Below, piece after piece: positions 17,265 to 27,054 of a stretch of 64,000 nucleotides of DNA (positions within the stretch are counted from its first letter, which is position 1; each line of letters starts with the position of its first letter). This stretch comes from Atopobacter sp. AH10 (GTDB taxonomy: Bacteria > Bacillota > Bacilli > Lactobacillales > Aerococcaceae): the NCBI RefSeq assembly GCF_003664595.1, contig NZ_QXPZ01000001.1:62001-126000 (forward strand), written 5' to 3'. A program made the translations under genes and the position numbers. The notes below the pieces were generated by a model. It was not told the origin of the DNA. It made no database searches and was given only the letters and a program-made list of their open reading frames with translations.

Positions 17265-18425
17265 TTATTCTTCTACTTTACCTGTGTTCTTAGCCTTCTT
17301 CTCTCTTTTTCTACGTTTCATTTCATTACTTCTTAATTGACCACAAGCTGCATCGATTTCTGTTCCATGTTCCTTGCGAACGACGCAATTAATTCCCCGT
17401 TTCATCAAGCGATCAAAAAAGGCCGATACATCTTCTGGACGGCTACGTTGGTAGTCATTATCATCAACAGGATTATAAGGGATCAAATTCACGTAGGCTA
17501 ATTTACGTTTATTGGCTAAAAGATTGGCTAGTTGGTCAGCATGCTCTAATTGATCATTCACTCCACGTAACATGATGTACTCAAAAGTAACCCGTCTATT
17601 GGTTTTCTTAATATAGTCATCTATCGCCGCCATAAGTTCTTCGATAGGATAGCGCCGGTTAATCCGCATGATAGCTGACCTTACTTCGTTATTTGGAGCA
17701 TGAAGAGAAATCGCTAAGTTGACTTGAAGCCCATTATCGGCAAATTCCCGAATCTTTGGCACTAAGCCAGATGTGGACACGGTAATGTGTCGTGCCCCAA
17801 TAGCTAAACCTAAGTCGTCATTGATGACCCTTAAAAAGCTCATCACATTGTCATAATTATCAAAAGGCTCTCCAATCCCCATAACGACTACATGACTTAC
17901 TCTTTCGCCCTCTCCACGTTCATCGAGATAGTGTTGCACTTGCATGATTTGAGCCACAATTTCTCCGGCTGTTAAGTCCCTTTGTTTCTTAATCAAGCCA
18001 CTCGCGCAAAAAGTACAACCAATGTTACAACCTACCTGAGAAGTCACACAAACTGACAAGCCGTACTCTTGATACATCAAGACGGTTTCAATCATCAAGT
18101 TGTCCCCTAATTGGAAGAGGTACTTGGTTGTTTTATCTGCTGCTCGTTGAACAATGATTTCCTTTAATGGATTGAACTGGAAGGTCTCGTTCAAGAAATG
18201 AATTAAATCTTTCGACAAATTAGTCATTTCATCAAAAGATCTGACACGTTTTCGGTACAACCAATCCCACACTTGTTTAGCCCGAAAAGCTTTATGCCCA
18301 TGACTAATAAAGAATTTTTCCATTTGTTGACGTGTTAAGCCATAAATGGATTGCCGCTCATCCACTTCTAACGGGCGTTCAGCAGGAGTTAACCGCCTTC
18401 CCTTATGTTGCTCTTTTTCTTCCAT
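17265..18425 (-). CDS. rlmN: 23S rRNA (adenine-2503-C2)-methyltransferase
   Basis: A 386-residue radical SAM methylase that modifies A2503 of 23S rRNA and A37 of some tRNAs. The cluster motif is CNIGCTFC near residue 135-142 and the GEPFDN segment follows. The methyl-carrying Cys near the C-terminus is visible in EIDAACGQL. Length is slightly above the usual 340-380 because of charged N- and C-terminal tails. A GGGAGA site lies seven bases before the ATG. It follows pyrD with a hairpin between them. I see no tandem cfr-like copy. Confidence 0.96.
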   Translation of the reverse strand: MEEKEQHKGRRLTPAERPLEVDERQSIYGLTRQQMEKFFISHGHKAFRAKQVWDWLYRKRVRSFDEMTNLSKDLIHFLNETFQFNPLKEIIVQRAADKTTKYLFQLGDNLMIETVLMYQEYGLSVCVTSQVGCNIGCTFCASGLIKKQRDLTAGEIVAQIMQVQHYLDERGEGERVSHVVVMGIGEPFDNYDNVMSFLRVINDDLGLAIGARHITVSTSGLVPKIREFADNGLQVNLAISLHAPNNEVRSAIMRINRRYPIEELMAAIDDYIKKTNRRVTFEYIMLRGVNDQLEHADQLANLLANKRKLAYVNLIPYNPVDDNDYQRSRPEDVSAFFDRLMKRGINCVVRKEHGTEIDAACGQLRSNEMKRRKREKKAKNTGKVEE

Positions 18426-18446
18426 ATTATCTCCCTTCCATAGAAG

Positions 18447-18473
18447 AAAGGCGCCAAATCAATGGACGCCTTT
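18447..18473 (-). terminator. Hairpin between pyrD and rlmN
   Basis: AAAGGCGCCA and TGGACGCCTTT arms with a short loop; the minus-strand tail is only moderately T-rich, so a weak terminator or processing site. Confidence 0.5.
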
Positions 18474-18533
18474 ACACTCAACTAGCCTCTCCCAAAAAAG
18501 AGAAAGCCAAGAAGCCTTGCCTATTCATTCCAT

Positions 18534-19508
18534 TTATGCCAAAGGACGTGGATTGCTTTCCCCAGCATAATTTCTTACTTTACCTCTAAATTCATCAATG
18601 GATTTATAGCCTTTTTCTTCCATGATTTGACCCAATTCTTTCAAGAGACGATCAAAAACAGCTGGCCCTTCTTTTTGTAACTGTGTGCCAACTTGAACCA
18701 TGTCAGCCCCACATAATAAGTGTAAGAAAACTTCTTCACCACTTTCAACACCACCCGTTCCGATAATACGGATAGAAGGTTTTAAGCGTTCGGCATAAGC
18801 ACGAACATTAGCTAAAGCAGTCGGCAAGACATATGGTCCCCCAATACCGCCAAATCCATTTTTTGGATGAATAACGACCCGTTCTGTATGAACATCTACA
18901 ATTAAGCCATTCCCTACACTGTTAATGCAGTTCACAAAAGCTAAAGGAAAATCATTCAATACATCAGCCATTAAATCAAAATGCACTAGATCAAAGAATG
19001 GTGGCAATTTAATCCCTAAAGGTTGATCAAAGAAACTGAAAATTTCTTCCAATAAAGCTCTAGTTGCATCGATATCATAAGCCATTTGTGGTTTACCTGG
19101 AACGTTCGGACAAGATAAGTTTAATTCCACAAAGCCCTTATAGTCACTCGCTTGAATTTTCTTCAGCAAGAGAATATCTTCTTCTGGACTAGTCCCTGCG
19201 ATAGATACAAATTGAAATTTTTGAGCATTTGTTGCCGATGATTCCTGTTGACGAATCACATAATCCAAATAAAAGTCAAGGCCTTTATTAGGTAAGCCCA
19301 TGGAATTAATACTCCCCAAAGGCAGACTTTGATAGCGAGGTTCTGGATTACCCTCTCTAAAATTCGTTGTCGCACTTTTGGTCACAACTGCCCCACTAGC
19401 ACTAGACCCCATGGCATCTAATTCTTCGTCATCATAACACCAAACCCCTGATGCGTTCATCAAAGGATTCGCAAACTCTTGTCCATGAAAGCGTGTTGTA
19501 AAATCCAT
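18534..19508 (-). CDS. pyrD: Dihydroorotate dehydrogenase, class 1A
   Basis: A 324-residue FMN enzyme of pyrimidine synthesis. The catalytic Cys of class 1 enzymes is in [13 protein letters not shown] near residue 131, and [13 protein letters not shown] near the start matches the class 1A (PyrDA, fumarate-linked) group of Lactobacillales rather than the NAD-linked 1B group, which would need a pyrK partner. None is present here. The gene is isolated from other pyr genes. A structured region lies upstream on the same strand (19645-19800). Confidence 0.95.
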   Translation of the reverse strand: MDFTTRFHGQEFANPLMNASGVWCYDDEELDAMGSSASGAVVTKSATTNFREGNPEPRYQSLPLGSINSMGLPNKGLDFYLDYVIRQQESSATNAQKFQFVSIAGTSPEEDILLLKKIQASDYKGFVELNLSCPNVPGKPQMAYDIDATRALLEEIFSFFDQPLGIKLPPFFDLVHFDLMADVLNDFPLAFVNCINSVGNGLIVDVHTERVVIHPKNGFGGIGGPYVLPTALANVRAYAERLKPSIRIIGTGGVESGEEVFLHLLCGADMVQVGTQLQKEGPAVFDRLLKELGQIMEEKGYKSIDEFRGKVRNYAGESNPRPLA

Positions 19509-19644
19509 GTTCTCTCTCCTTTTCAGTCACTATCTTTATAACAGATTCTTCCATCAAGACGGGCATCTTCCTATATTGCACTTTAATAAGCAGTCTATTT
19601 CACTAATCTTAAAAGTGTGAAAGAATCCCATGAAACCTGATTTA

Positions 19645-19800
19645 TTGTACCAAACTTACAGGCAATATGGTAGGGGAAAGGCATAAAAAGCTTGCAAAGA
19701 CAAGAAAAATCCCCAAATATAGGGGCAAGTCTGGTACAAGCTGGCGGGCTAAGCGCACAAGAAAGCAAAAGCCCCCAAACACATGGGCAATCCCCTCTTT
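19645..19800. other. Structured non-coding region upstream of pyrD
   Basis: Outer arms TTGTACCAAACTT (19645-19657) and AAGTCTGGTACAA (19727-19739) pair with one mismatch. Two smaller hairpins, CCCC-AAATATA-GGGG near 19710 and GCCCCC...TGGGC near 19770, are T-tailed on the minus strand. The remaining parts of 19509-20083 hold no gene that I can support. It may be a leader of pyrD, a small RNA or a mobile-element relic. Confidence 0.45.
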
Positions 19801-20083
19801 CCCCTAAAAAATACTAAAAGTCTCCTAATCATCTTTTATATCATTATAAAGTATCCTAAGGTCATTTGTGTTTTCCCTACATCTTGCTTATCATTATAGG
19901 AGAAGTATCTTTTCATTCTTGCGGGAAAGATCCTCATCGTTCGATCTTTGCTTCACTAGAACTAATTAGTCCTACATCTCAAAGTAGTTCAGGCTCTATT
20001 CTTCAAAAATTACCCTTGCTCTTTTTCTTTAACCACATCAATCTTGTCATAAGCTCATTTCATTTTGGAAAGGCTGTGAAAAA

Positions 20084-20659
20084 ATGGGTCAGTCCCTTCA
20101 CAAAAGAAAGTCTCTCACTAACCTCTTTCTCGCTTCTTTTTGCTTAAGTGCTTTCACCTTTGGAGGCGGGTATGTCATTGTTTCTTTAATGAAGAAACGT
20201 TTTGTCGATGACTGGCATTGGTTAGAAGAGGAGGAAATGTTAGACTTGGTCGCCATCGCCCAATCATCTCCAGGAGCTATAGCCATCAATGGAGCTATTG
20301 TTCTAGGCTATCAAGTCTACGGCATCTTAGGTATTTTTGTTAGCATAGCTGGGACGATTCTTCCCCCTTTTACCTTACTCAATCTGATCGCCCTTAGCTA
20401 CCAAAGTTTCAGTCGCTGTATCTATATCAACTGGCTCCTAGAGGGGATGCAAGCTGGAGTCGCCGCCGTCATTGCCTCAGTCGTTTTCGACATGGGATCT
20501 TCTATCTTACATTCGGATAGTCTCCTTTTAAAAATACTTATGCTATTAGCCTTTCTTGCCAACTATTGCTTCAATATTTCTCTCGTCTTTATTCTCCTGT
20601 CTTGTCTAGGCCTTTCCCTTATCCTCTATTGGAAAGAAAAAAGCCATACGCTGCCATAA
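20084..20659 (+). CDS. Chromate transporter, short-chain CHR protein (N-type half)
   Basis: A 191-residue membrane protein with one CHR domain. It carries the family motifs FTFGGGYVIVSLM near residue 25 and SSPGAIAINGAIVLGYQVYG near residue 65. The split form, two half-size proteins acting as a pair, is well known in Firmicutes. The second half follows at 20833. True substrate in such hosts is uncertain; sulfate or chromate efflux is the family assignment. Upstream GGAAAGG serves as binding site. The pair is not linked to a metal regulator here. Confidence 0.88.
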   Translation: MGQSLHKRKSLTNLFLASFCLSAFTFGGGYVIVSLMKKRFVDDWHWLEEEEMLDLVAIAQSSPGAIAINGAIVLGYQVYGILGIFVSIAGTILPPFTLLNLIALSYQSFSRCIYINWLLEGMQAGVAAVIASVVFDMGSSILHSDSLLLKILMLLAFLANYCFNISLVFILLSCLGLSLILYWKEKSHTLP

Positions 20660-20701
20660 AAGTTTATGCCTATCCTATCCTGCTAATCTTTTATAGCCTT
20701 T

Positions 20702-20802
20702 TAGATCTATCCGTCTTTTATGGCTTTCTTGTCCAGAACGCCACGCATGGGTTAACCCTTGAGACTTGTAGATCTATCCGTCTTTTATAGCTTTCTTGTC
20801 CA
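20702..20802. repeat. Direct repeats between chromate transporter halves
   Basis: A 34-bp sequence starting TAGATCTATCCGTCTTTTAT occurs at 20702-20735 and 20769-20802 with one mismatch. CTAATCTTTTATA also appears on both sides. Confidence 0.8.
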
Positions 20803-20832
20803 CTAATCTTTTATACCCTTGGAGGTCTGAAT

Positions 20833-21396
20833 ATGATTTACTGGCAACTTTTTCAAAGTTTTTTCCTTATCGGTGCTTTCTCTTTCGGTGGAGGATACGC
20901 CACTTTGCCTTTAATCCAACAAGAAGCGGTCATTCAGCACCATTGGCTCAGTATGGAAGAATTTACCCACTTGATAACCATCTCTCAAATGACACCAGGG
21001 CCTATCGCTATCAACTCTGCTAGCTTCGTCGGTCATAAGATTGCTGGAATAGCTGGAGCAAGTGTCGCTACTTTTGCTTGTATCCTCCCTTCTTGTATCT
21101 TAGTAAGCTTTTTGGCTTATCTCTATAAACGTTTCCGAAAAATTCCCGCCCTACAAATTCTCCTCAAAACTTTACGACCTGCCGTAGTCGCCATGATAGC
21201 TAGCTCTGGCGCCATCATTCTCCAGCAGGCTTTATATGGGTCAAACACAAATTTCCACTGGCTCCAAGCTAACTTTTTCTTACTCTCCCTTTTCTTAGTC
21301 GCCCTCTACTTTCTTATCAAAAAGAAAGCCCCTGCCATCCGCATTATTGTATTGACCGGCTTGGCCAATCTTCTTTTTAAGCTCCTAGTCCATTAA
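20833..21396 (+). CDS. Chromate transporter, short-chain CHR protein (C-type half)
   Basis: The partner half, 187 residues, with the same motif order: FSFGGGYATLPLIQQEAV near residue 15 and MTPGPIAINSASFVGHKIAG near residue 55, then hydrophobic helices to the end. A GGAGG site precedes the ATG. The two halves are about 170 bp apart, with direct repeats between them, so they are probably still one transcript. Membrane topologies of the halves are thought to be opposite in this family. A hairpin follows at 21418. Confidence 0.88.
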   Translation: MIYWQLFQSFFLIGAFSFGGGYATLPLIQQEAVIQHHWLSMEEFTHLITISQMTPGPIAINSASFVGHKIAGIAGASVATFACILPSCILVSFLAYLYKRFRKIPALQILLKTLRPAVVAMIASSGAIILQQALYGSNTNFHWLQANFFLLSLFLVALYFLIKKKAPAIRIIVLTGLANLLFKLLVH

Positions 21397-21417
21397 CGAA
21401 GACTAGACTCTAAGGAA

Positions 21418-21460
21418 AAAAGCAAGCCCCTTCCTAAATGGAGTGACTTGCTTCTCTTTT
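21418..21460. terminator. Terminator between chromate transporter and osmC
   Basis: AAGCAAG...CTTGCTT with an inner CTTCC/GGAG-type stem; T-rich flanks on both strands. Serves convergent genes. Confidence 0.6.
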
Positions 21461-21491
21461 GACTTATACTATAGGCCTAAAAAGGCACGAC

Positions 21492-21905
21492 TTATTTTTT
21501 GGAAACAAATTCAAGCTGTTCTTTAATAGCAATATCTGGATTCAAAGAACGGATGACAGGGCAATATTTCTTCACCATTGGGACAAGTTGTTGCACACGT
21601 TCGTGATCTTTCTCATCTGCATCCACAAGGAAGTAAATAGAGAGGCTCGCAAAGCCATAAACCCCATCTTTATTAGCCCGCTCTGCTTTAACAGAAACAG
21701 AGGTCACTGTAGCTTCTAAACGCGACCGCTTCAAAATACTCGTTAGAACATATGATCCACATACAGCAGCAGCCGCTTCAACGGCTTCCATTGGAGAATA
21801 TCCCCCTGCATCTTTTAACAAGTGCCATTCTTCTCGGCCTTCTTCATGGAGGACAAAGCCTTCCCCTTCACGTTTAATGGTTAAATCCACATTTTGTTCT
21901 GACAT
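21492..21905 (-). CDS. OsmC/Ohr-family peroxiredoxin-like protein
   Basis: A 137-residue thiol peroxidase-fold protein. The two redox Cys residues of the family are visible in AAAVCGSYVLTS and KKYCPVIRSL. I place the start at ATG 21905 because GGGAGGG lies eight bases upstream; the frame is open to 21929. OsmC-like proteins reduce organic hydroperoxides, which would suit a catalase-poor fermentative host. It forms a single-gene unit. Confidence 0.9.
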   Translation of the reverse strand: MSEQNVDLTIKREGEGFVLHEEGREEWHLLKDAGGYSPMEAVEAAAAVCGSYVLTSILKRSRLEATVTSVSVKAERANKDGVYGFASLSIYFLVDADEKDHERVQQLVPMVKKYCPVIRSLNPDIAIKEQLEFVSKK

Positions 21906-22031
21906 ATCTATTCCCTCCCAGTCAAGCATTTGAGCAATAGCAAAACGTAAAGCTAGCTCCTTATAACACTATTGTAAGAAAAGTGTAGGCTTATTGGCAA
22001 GTTTTATACCCTAAATTTACCTATATATTTA

Positions 22032-22079
22032 AAAAGCAAGTCTCTTGAACGAAATAAAGTTCAAGAAACTTGCTTCTTC
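22032..22079 (-). terminator. Terminator of galK-galM
   Basis: AAGCAAGTCTCTTGAAC pairs with GTTCAAGAAACTTGCTT with a small mismatch; T-rich on the minus strand after the stem. Confidence 0.75.
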
Positions 22080-22126
22080 TCATTTGAATTGCCCTATTCT
22101 ATGCCTATTAGCTAAAGCTTATCTTC

Positions 22127-23197
22127 TTAATCTTCATCTAAAACTTTCACATTTCGATAGAGGCGATAGCAAGTGGTGGATTCATAAACTTCTCCAGCCT
22201 CATAAACTACTTTCCCAAAATCTTTATGGTGAATAGCATCTGGCGCCGCTTGCGTTTCAAATGTAATCCCAGCATGTTTCAAACGTGGAATACCTGCTAT
22301 CTTTCCTTCTTGATCCACATAATTGTGCGTATATACCACTAAGTAAGGTTGATCTGTAAAGACTTCAATAGACCAATGAGTAGTTGGACTATATAGCCAT
22401 GCTTTAACACCGTCACCAGAAGCTAATTCAAACGCATGATCCAAGCCATTATTAGCCCCTTTAGTTTGAGGGTGATTAGCATTTAACCATGGCGCTAAAA
22501 TTTGATCTGTTCGATAGTCAAATGGCGTCCCTTCAACAGGAAGTTTTTCACCAGTTGGCAGATGTTCTTCATCAACTGGGAGATAACGTTCTGCATTAAC
22601 ATATAATGAATGATTATCAATTGGTCGGTCTAAAGCCGCATTTAAGTTAAAGTAAACATGATTAGTTGGATTAATCAAAGTTCTTGCATCACTAACAATT
22701 CGATAGGTTATAAACCATTCGTGAATGTTTGTCACACGATAAGTGACTTCTGCTTTCACATTCCCAGGATATGGCGAATCTTTATCGTCGTCTACTAGGG
22801 TAAACATAACAATAGCTTCTCCATTTTCAACCTTATAGGAATAGTCCCATTTTCGAAAAGCCCATGAACTACGTCCTCCGTGTAGATGATTTTTACCATC
22901 ATTGCAATCCAATTGAACCATTTCGCCATTGTTATCAAAACGGCCGTCTTTAATCCGCCCGGCTACAGGTCCAACTGTTGCACCATAATAATAACTGTCT
23001 AATTCAAAAACTTGTTCCGCATTATCATAACCGATCACTATGGAACGAGGTTGATTAATCGTGTCATTGGCTAACCATTGATTAATCCGAGCGCCTAAAT
23101 CAGAAAAAATAAGGCAATCTCCAACATCATTTTTAACAATAATTTCAGTATATTCTACACCCTTATACTTTCCAAAAGATCTTGTCGTAATATCCAT
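22127..23197 (-). CDS. galM: Aldose 1-epimerase (mutarotase)
   Basis: A 356-residue beta-rich enzyme converting beta- to alpha-galactose, the first step feeding GalK. The catalytic His lies in NPTNHVYFNL near residue 180 and the catalytic Glu in GITFETQAAPDA near residue 318. It follows galK by three bases and its ribosome binding site GGGAG is built from the last codons of galK, so the genes are co-translated. Length is normal. Confidence 0.95.
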   Translation of the reverse strand: MDITTRSFGKYKGVEYTEIIVKNDVGDCLIFSDLGARINQWLANDTINQPRSIVIGYDNAEQVFELDSYYYGATVGPVAGRIKDGRFDNNGEMVQLDCNDGKNHLHGGRSSWAFRKWDYSYKVENGEAIVMFTLVDDDKDSPYPGNVKAEVTYRVTNIHEWFITYRIVSDARTLINPTNHVYFNLNAALDRPIDNHSLYVNAERYLPVDEEHLPTGEKLPVEGTPFDYRTDQILAPWLNANHPQTKGANNGLDHAFELASGDGVKAWLYSPTTHWSIEVFTDQPYLVVYTHNYVDQEGKIAGIPRLKHAGITFETQAAPDAIHHKDFGKVVYEAGEVYESTTCYRLYRNVKVLDED

Positions 23198-23200
23198 TAT

Positions 23201-24406
23201 CTAAACTCCCTTATCCATCTTTTTGGCTCCATCCCCTATTTGAGCTAAATAGAAACTTGGAGCATAGCCGATTTTTTCGATGTAAACCTTGTCAATTCGC
23301 TTCATGGCTTCTTCCACTTTTTCCTTATGAACTAATGCAATGGCACAGCCCCCCATGCCTGCTCCAGTCATCCTTGCACCAAGAACACCCTCGCAAGTCC
23401 AAGCCGTTTCAGCCAGAGTATCCAATTCAATACCTGTCACTTCATAATCATCACGCAAACTGATATGAGAAGCATTCATCAATTGGCCAAAAGTTCTTAA
23501 ATCTCCTGACGACAAGGCTTCTTTCGCTTCTATAGTCCGTTGATTTTCATAAACCGCATGTTTAGCCCTTTTGACTAGAAGAGGATCCGTCAGTTTCCCC
23601 TTTACTTCTTCGAACATTTCTGGCGTTAGATCGCCCAAACTCTCAATCTCTATATTTTCTTGTATCAAGGAAAGAGCTTGTTCACATTGATGACGCCGTT
23701 CATTATATTTAGAATCTACCAAACGCCTTTGCTTATTCGTATTCATGATCAAAATCAAGTAATCGCCAAATTGAGCAGGCACTAAATCATAAGCCAATGA
23801 ATTGGTATCTAAAAAGATCGCCTGATCCATCCTCCCCATACCAACCGCAAATTGATCCATAATCCCACAATTCACACCAATGAACTTATTTTCTACCTTT
23901 TGGCCGATCTTAATTAAATCCAAGCGGTCTATATTTAAGGCATAGTGATCATTCATCATGCAAGCTATCAACAATTCAATAGAAGCTGAAGAAGACAAAC
24001 CTGCTCCATTTGGAATATTCCCTTCCAGAACAATATCTAACCCATGTGGCAGATCAGCTGGACTTTTTCCTAAAAACTGCATCACGTAAAGAAATACACC
24101 CTTGACAAAATTCGACCAATCGTCTTCTTCTCGATAAATCAAGTTACTCTCTAGGTCAAAAACATGCACCCCTTGATCAGCAAAGTTTTCAGAATAGCAA
24201 TGAATCTCTTTATCCTCTCTAGGGACAATAACCGCATAAGTTCCTTGACTAATGGCACAAGGGAAGACATGCCCTCCATTATAGTCTGTATGTTCTCCTA
24301 TCAAATTGACTCGTCCAGGGGCAAAATAGGTCGCACAGACTTCATGATGAGATAATTCCCTTAAACGTTGACGAATACCTGCTAATAAACTGGTTTGATC
24401 TTTCAT
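23201..24406 (-). CDS. galK: Galactokinase
   Basis: A 401-residue GHMP kinase phosphorylating galactose. The signature PGRVNLIGEHTDYNGG is near residue 28, the ATP-binding GAGLSSSASIEL near 133, and the C-terminal GARMTGAGMGGCAIAL motif is intact. First gene of galK-galM. No galE is present and galT is 10 kb away. An inverted repeat at 24487-24508 about 80 bp upstream is a candidate operator. Confidence 0.97.
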   Translation of the reverse strand: MKDQTSLLAGIRQRLRELSHHEVCATYFAPGRVNLIGEHTDYNGGHVFPCAISQGTYAVIVPREDKEIHCYSENFADQGVHVFDLESNLIYREEDDWSNFVKGVFLYVMQFLGKSPADLPHGLDIVLEGNIPNGAGLSSSASIELLIACMMNDHYALNIDRLDLIKIGQKVENKFIGVNCGIMDQFAVGMGRMDQAIFLDTNSLAYDLVPAQFGDYLILIMNTNKQRRLVDSKYNERRHQCEQALSLIQENIEIESLGDLTPEMFEEVKGKLTDPLLVKRAKHAVYENQRTIEAKEALSSGDLRTFGQLMNASHISLRDDYEVTGIELDTLAETAWTCEGVLGARMTGAGMGGCAIALVHKEKVEEAMKRIDKVYIEKIGYAPSFYLAQIGDGAKKMDKGV

Positions 24407-24486
24407 TTAGGACGTCACCTGCTTTCTTGATAGCTACTTTCCATCTAACGCACACGTTTCCATTATACCTGTTCCTTTCTAAGCCA

Positions 24487-24508
24487 AAAAGTGAAAACCT
24501 TCACTTTT
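24487..24508. promoter_or_regulatory. Inverted repeat upstream of galK
   Basis: AAAAGTGAA and TTCACTTTT arms separated by AACC. Position suggests an operator for a gal regulator; no regulator gene is nearby. The wider 24509-24808 stretch shows no gene. Confidence 0.4.
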
Positions 24509-24808
24509 CGATAAAAAGTACCACTCCTTAACAAATGCTATAGGATTTCCTATTTTCATTTTGCTTTAGCTATCCCTATAAAAGCCAATTTCGTTGGTAT
24601 ATTAACTTTCTTCTTAAAAGCAAACTTTTAAATTCCCCTTCAACATCCTCTATTAAGCTGGTATCTTTTTCACTTTTATATCTTATGTAAGCCTTTTTAC
24701 TCTAAATGAAAAAGATGATCATTTTAATGCAAAATTACTCATTGCTCATAAAGTAGCCCTAAGATCTATCTTTCAATCGGAGCTTATTCTGTGATCTATT
24801 TAAAGAAC

Positions 24809-24858
24809 AAAAATAACCAATCCACTACTCACTACTAGTAGTAGACCGGCTATTTTGG
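24809..24858 (-). terminator. Probable terminator of the M20 amidohydrolase gene
   Basis: AAAATAACC (24810-24818) pairs with GGCTATTTT (24848-24856) around an inner ACTACTAGTAGT palindrome; T run on the minus strand. It is about 110 bp past the stop codon. Confidence 0.5.
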
Positions 24859-24888
24859 CCTCTATTCTTTTCATAACGCTTTAAGCAT

Positions 24889-24934
24889 CCAATCGCTAGT
24901 TTTCCCCATCTCCAGTCGCTAGTTTTATCCATCT
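24889..24934. repeat. Tandem duplication, two 23-bp units
   Basis: CCAATCGCTAGTTTTCCCCA... at 24889 and CCAGTCGCTAGTTTTATCCA... at 24912, each ending ATCT. Confidence 0.8.
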
Positions 24935-24971
24935 ATAAAGATGTCTCCTTTTTCCCACTAATGAATACCTG

Positions 24972-26111
24972 CTAGTTGCTTTGCCAATACTCTTGTAAAG
25001 TTTCCACACATGTCAGGTAATAATTAACCGCTGTTTCAAGCGCTTCATCATTCACTAGGAAATTCGGACTATGCCAATCTGTTCCACATCCAGTTCCTAC
25101 AAAAGCATACAAAGTCGGTAAGACTTCTTGATAAAAGCCAAAGTCATCCCCTGCAAAAACCTTATCTGGTTCAATTACCCTCATCTTTTTCTCCAAGGCC
25201 GGCATGAGTAATTCAACCATTTCTGAATCATTCTTAACAGCTGCTGGCCCACTGAAAATTTCTACTTCCGATTCACAATCATAATTAGCAGCAACACGCA
25301 TGACTAATTGACGAATTTCTCTTTTCAATAATTCACGAGCCGATTCCGAGAAAGTTCTAATCGTCCCTTCCAATCTGACTTGAGTAGGGATAGAATTCCA
25401 ACTACTTCCCCCATGCACCGTCGTAAAACTCAAAACAGCTGCTTCAATCGGATTAAGCTTCCTAGAGATAATCGATTGAGCTTCTATCATGACGTAAGCC
25501 GCTGTTATAGTAGGATCTTTAGTAATATGAGGATAACCTGCATGGCCACCTTCACCATTAATTTCTACAGTGAGTTGATCCACAGCAGCCATAAAAACAT
25601 CATTCGTCAAACCCAATACGCCTAATGGTAAGTCCGGTTCATTGTGCCAACCAATCAGCACATCCGCTTGCTTCAATACACCTGAATCTATAACTTCCTG
25701 TGCTCCTTCATTATTCTCCTCTGAAGGTTGAAAAAGGAAAAGAATCCGTACAGTTAACTCTTCTTCCCTCTCTTTCAATAGAATAGCTGCTGCCAAAAGT
25801 GCGGCCATATGCATATCATGGCCACAAGCATGGGAAACTCCAGGAACTAAAGACACAAGTTCCATATTAGGATCTTCGTCAATCGCAATAGCGTCAATAT
25901 CGCAACGTAAAACAATCACTTTTTCCCCTTTACCCACACTAGCTAAGACACCAGTTTTGAGTTGATTGGGTAAAATACGAATAGCATGTTCTTTTAAAAC
26001 TTGTTCGATAAAAGCAGTGGTTTCAATTTCTTCATTTCCTAATTCAGGATAGCGATGAAAATGATGGCGATAAGCGATGATTTGTTCTTTTATATCCTGA
26101 TATGTTCTCAT
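24972..26111 (-). CDS. M20 family amidohydrolase/aminoacylase
   Basis: A 379-residue zinc hydrolase of the hippurate hydrolase, N-acyl amino acid and N-acetyldiaminopimelate deacetylase group. Metal ligands are visible: HACGHDMHMAALL near residue 95, FQPSEENNEGAQ near 130, WHNEPDLPLG near 155 and DWHSPNF near the C-terminus. The dimerisation domain sits in the middle. Exact substrate is uncertain: no dapD homolog is next to it, so general N-acyl amino acid or peptide scavenging is as likely as lysine synthesis. A catabolite-element-like site lies about 40 bp upstream of the start. Confidence 0.85.
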   Translation of the reverse strand: MRTYQDIKEQIIAYRHHFHRYPELGNEEIETTAFIEQVLKEHAIRILPNQLKTGVLASVGKGEKVIVLRCDIDAIAIDEDPNMELVSLVPGVSHACGHDMHMAALLAAAILLKEREEELTVRILFLFQPSEENNEGAQEVIDSGVLKQADVLIGWHNEPDLPLGVLGLTNDVFMAAVDQLTVEINGEGGHAGYPHITKDPTITAAYVMIEAQSIISRKLNPIEAAVLSFTTVHGGSSWNSIPTQVRLEGTIRTFSESARELLKREIRQLVMRVAANYDCESEVEIFSGPAAVKNDSEMVELLMPALEKKMRVIEPDKVFAGDDFGFYQEVLPTLYAFVGTGCGTDWHSPNFLVNDEALETAVNYYLTCVETLQEYWQSN

Positions 26112-26150
26112 GACTTACTTCCTTCCCTTTCATAATGATGAATGAACTTA

Positions 26151-26164
26151 TTAAAACGCTTACA
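26151..26164 (-). promoter_or_regulatory. cre-like site upstream of the M20 amidohydrolase
   Basis: Minus-strand TGTAAGCGTTTTAA matches the catabolite-responsive element TGWAANCGNTNWCA at 13 of 14 positions. CcpA control is inferred. Confidence 0.5.
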
Positions 26165-26474
26165 TTCTCATTCTACTATAACTTTGAAGAAATATAAAGA
26201 GATATCATTGATCTTACAAGCTCTTTTATTGGAAATTTCTATTATTTCACAGATATTCTTCTTCATTAATATTTTTTTCTCCTATTTGTGAAGCAATTTA
26301 AATTTTTAATCTCAAGACGTGCCTTTTGTGATTAATGGCTATCTTATTTGACAAGTCAGCTGCATTTTATCTCAAAACACGGTCAGATCTAGTCCTTTTA
26401 AGGGGCAATAACTTCTCTAACTTAATGCTTTATCAGTCATTAAAATAATCTTTTAACAGACTTGACCTCAGATT

Positions 26475-26488
26475 TGTAAGCGCTTATA
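26475..26488 (+). promoter_or_regulatory. cre-like site upstream of ridA
   Basis: TGTAAGCGCTTATA matches TGWAANCGNTNWCA at 13 of 14 positions and is itself near-palindromic. It lies about 32-45 bp before the start codon. The rest of 26165-26474 shows no gene. Confidence 0.5.
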
Positions 26489-26519
26489 CTTAAAAGAGAA
26501 TTGTGAAAGGACTGATCAA

Positions 26520-26900
26520 ATGAATCGATTAACTTGTAAAAATGCTCCCGCTGCCATTGGCCCTTACGCCGTTGCGACACAAGCGAATGGCCTCATCTTT
26601 ACTTCAGGTCAACTACCCATTGATCCAACAAGTAATCAATTGGTTGAAGCGGATATTGTTCTTCAAACTAAGCAATCAATGAGCAATATAAAAGCTATTT
26701 TAGAGGAAAATGGCTCAGACCTCGCCCATGTCTTAAAAGCCAACATCTTCATCAAGGATATGAATGATTTTGCTAAACTCAACGAGGCATATGGTACTTT
26801 TTTTGAAGGAGATGCCGTTCCAGCACGTTCTGCTGTAGAAGTCGCTCGCTTACCAAAAGATGCCTTAGTTGAAATCGAGGTTATTGCAGAGATCATCTAG
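26520..26900 (+). CDS. ridA: RidA-family enamine/imine deaminase
   Basis: A 126-residue trimeric enzyme that hydrolyses reactive 2-aminoacrylate and related enamines made by PLP enzymes. Typical motifs are all present: GPYAVATQANGLIFTSGQLP near residue 15, and the C-terminal block AVPARSAVEVARLPKDALVEIE with the conserved Arg. The length is exact for the family. Single-gene unit with a terminator shared with the convergent DUF2922 gene. Confidence 0.95.
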   Translation: MNRLTCKNAPAAIGPYAVATQANGLIFTSGQLPIDPTSNQLVEADIVLQTKQSMSNIKAILEENGSDLAHVLKANIFIKDMNDFAKLNEAYGTFFEGDAVPARSAVEVARLPKDALVEIEVIAEII

Positions 26901-26956
26901 TTTTTCCGTCTACTTGATCTCAATATACTTCAACTATTCTTTTTTCGTGTCAATAT

Positions 26957-27001
26957 AAAAAAAGAGACCAGTCCCTCCCATAGAGACTGGCCTCTTTTTT
27001 T
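26957..27001. terminator. Bidirectional terminator, ridA and DUF2922 gene
   Basis: Stem GAGACCAGTC (26964-26973) with GACTGGCCTC (26984-26993), one mismatch, flanked by A7 and T8 tracts. Confidence 0.85.
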
Positions 27002-27054
27002 ATAACTTTCCTCTTCCTTTGATCAAGAATACACCCTAGCAGTTAATTAAAGGC

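Noticed and set aside
19866-20147. Open frame upstream of the chromate transporter
   Set aside because: No ribosome site, no family resemblance, and it overlaps the true start of the transporter gene in another frame.
24829-24840. ACTACTAGTAGT palindrome as an operator
   Set aside because: It is the inner part of a larger terminator-like hairpin downstream of the amidohydrolase gene.
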